A stretch of 64,000 bases of DNA from Nocardia bhagyanarayanae (GTDB lineage Bacteria; Actinomycetota; Actinomycetes; Mycobacteriales; Mycobacteriaceae): NCBI RefSeq assembly GCF_006716565.1, contig NZ_VFPG01000002.1, positions 620,001-684,000 on the forward strand, in the 5' to 3' direction. Made by a program: the position numbers and the translations under genes. The notes under the pieces are model-generated. The model did not search any database. It worked only from the letters and a program-made list of their open reading frames with translations, and had not been told where the DNA came from. Positions within the stretch are counted from its first letter, which is position 1, and each line of letters begins with the position of its first letter. Shown piece by piece: positions 63,180 to 64,000 of the stretch.

Positions 63180-64000
63180 GTGACCGAGACGAACCTGCTG
63201 CAAGGCCCGATCCATCAAGTTCACGTCGAGCTGGGCGCGACGTTCGCGCCGTTCGGTGGGTGGGAGATGCCGGTCTCGTACGCGGGGACGGTCGGGGAGC
63301 ATCAGGCGGTGCGGACGGCCGTCGGCTTGTTCGACGTGAGCCATCTCGGCAAGGCGACGGTGGCGGGTCCGGGTGCGGCGGCGTTCGTGAATTCGGCGCT
63401 GACCAACGATCTCGGCCGGATCCGTCCCGGCAAGGCGCAGTACACGCTGTGCTGCACGCCCGAGGGTGGCGTGATCGACGACCTGATCGCCTATTACGTC
63501 AGTGACGACGAGATCTTCCTCGTTCCGAACGCGGCCAACACCGCGGCGGTCGTCGCGGCGCTGCGCGCGGCAGCCCCCGAGGGGATCACGGTCACCGACG
63601 AGCACCGGGAGTACGCGGTGTTCGCGGTGCAGGGTCCGCGCTCGGCCGAGGTGCTCGACGCGCTCGGCCTGCCCACCGACATGGAGTACATGGCCTACCT
63701 CGACGCCGAGTGGGACGGGCGTCCGGTCCGGGTCTGCCGCACCGGCTACACCGGCGAGCATGGTTACGAGCTGTTGCCGCGCTGGGCCGACGCCGAGGCG
63801 GTGTTCCGCGCCCTCGCCGCACAGGTGAAGGCCGCCGACGGGCAGCCCGCCGGTCTCGGCGCGCGCGACACCCTGCGCACCGAGATGGGTTACCCGCTGC
63901 ACGGACACGAACTGTCCCTGGACATTTCGCCGGTGCAGGCGCGGGCGGGCTGGGCGGTCGGCTGGAAGAAGCCGGAGTTCTGGGGCAAGTCCGCACTGGA
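63180..64000 (+). CDS. gcvT: Glycine cleavage system T protein, 5' part (cut by window edge)
   Basis: The tetrahydrofolate-dependent aminomethyltransferase of glycine cleavage; it works on the lipoyl arm of GcvH. The visible ~273 residues (the family has ~365) start [20 protein letters not shown] at the GTG 63180. They carry the folate-binding pattern: '[15 protein letters not shown]', '[16 protein letters not shown]', '[17 protein letters not shown]', '[12 protein letters not shown]', '[12 protein letters not shown]' and '[20 protein letters not shown]'. No in-frame stop is met before the end. In M. tuberculosis gcvT (Rv2211c) is likewise next to pepB and needs lipoyl groups from lipB/lipA. 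Confidence 0.95.
   Translation, partial: MTETNLLQGPIHQVHVELGATFAPFGGWEMPVSYAGTVGEHQAVRTAVGLFDVSHLGKATVAGPGAAAFVNSALTNDLGRIRPGKAQYTLCCTPEGGVIDDLIAYYVSDDEIFLVPNAANTAAVVAALRAAAPEGITVTDEHREYAVFAVQGPRSAEVLDALGLPTDMEYMAYLDAEWDGRPVRVCRTGYTGEHGYELLPRWADAEAVFRALAAQVKAADGQPAGLGARDTLRTEMGYPLHGHELSLDISPVQARAGWAVGWKKPEFWGKSAL

Overview
The window is high-GC actinobacterial DNA, most likely Nocardia or a close relative in the Mycobacteriales. The conserved backbone supports this: glnA, an RDD protein and a DUF4191 protein on the left; lipA, lipB, a TIGR01777 epimerase, dlaT, pepA and gcvT on the right. This is the gene order of the Mycobacterium tuberculosis Rv2220-Rv2211c region. In M. tuberculosis the DUF4191 gene lies next to lipA. 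Here the two are about 46 kb apart, so the middle of the window is an accessory island at one chromosomal junction.

Left part (1-14 kb): glnA (cut by the window edge) with a clear four-half-site GlnR operator, an RDD membrane protein, a perfect 20-bp x5 tandem repeat, a DHFR-like reductase, an alpha/beta hydrolase, DUF4191, an EF-G-like GTPase, a three-gene ESX-related secretion-target operon, a membrane-anchored VWA protein, a small secreted protein, and a NERD-like membrane protein.

Defence island (14.5-51 kb): (a) a C-terminally truncated STAND ATPase. (b) A coupled trio of UvrD-like helicase, DarT-like (DUF4433) ADP-ribosyltransferase and ADP-ribosylglycohydrolase fused to a VOC domain. 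(c) A minus-strand set made of a Rad50-like ATPase with a CPVC hook motif, a 139-aa protein, a DEDDh exonuclease-BRCT protein, an internally duplicated small protein, a 193-aa protein and a Pif1-like helicase with a degenerate DnaQ-like region and a BRCT domain. (d) Divergent from (c), an HTH/methylase-like protein with a degraded catalytic motif, coupled to a complete type I R-M set (hsdM, hsdS, hsdR) and followed by a Ser/Thr kinase with a helical tail. (e) An EVE-like/CBS/HEPN fusion. (f) A decayed UvrD-like helicase pseudogene. (g) A Wadjet type II (JetDABC) operon in which jetA and jetC each carry what looks like a one-base deletion.

Right part (51-64 kb): a DinB-family remnant, lipA/lipB, a PAT-type acetyltransferase, TIGR01777, dlaT, a small conserved protein, an RDD-like protein, pepA, a TetR regulator divergent from a GNAT gene, and the 5' part of gcvT. 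The gaps between these genes hold palindromic and tandem repeats.

The most promising candidates for undescribed biology are the helicase/DarT/ARH trio, the ATPase-exonuclease-helicase locus with its divergent pseudo-methylase, and the EVE-CBS-HEPN fusion. No tRNA, rRNA, transposase, integrase or CRISPR array was recognised, though a full tRNA scan was not possible by eye.
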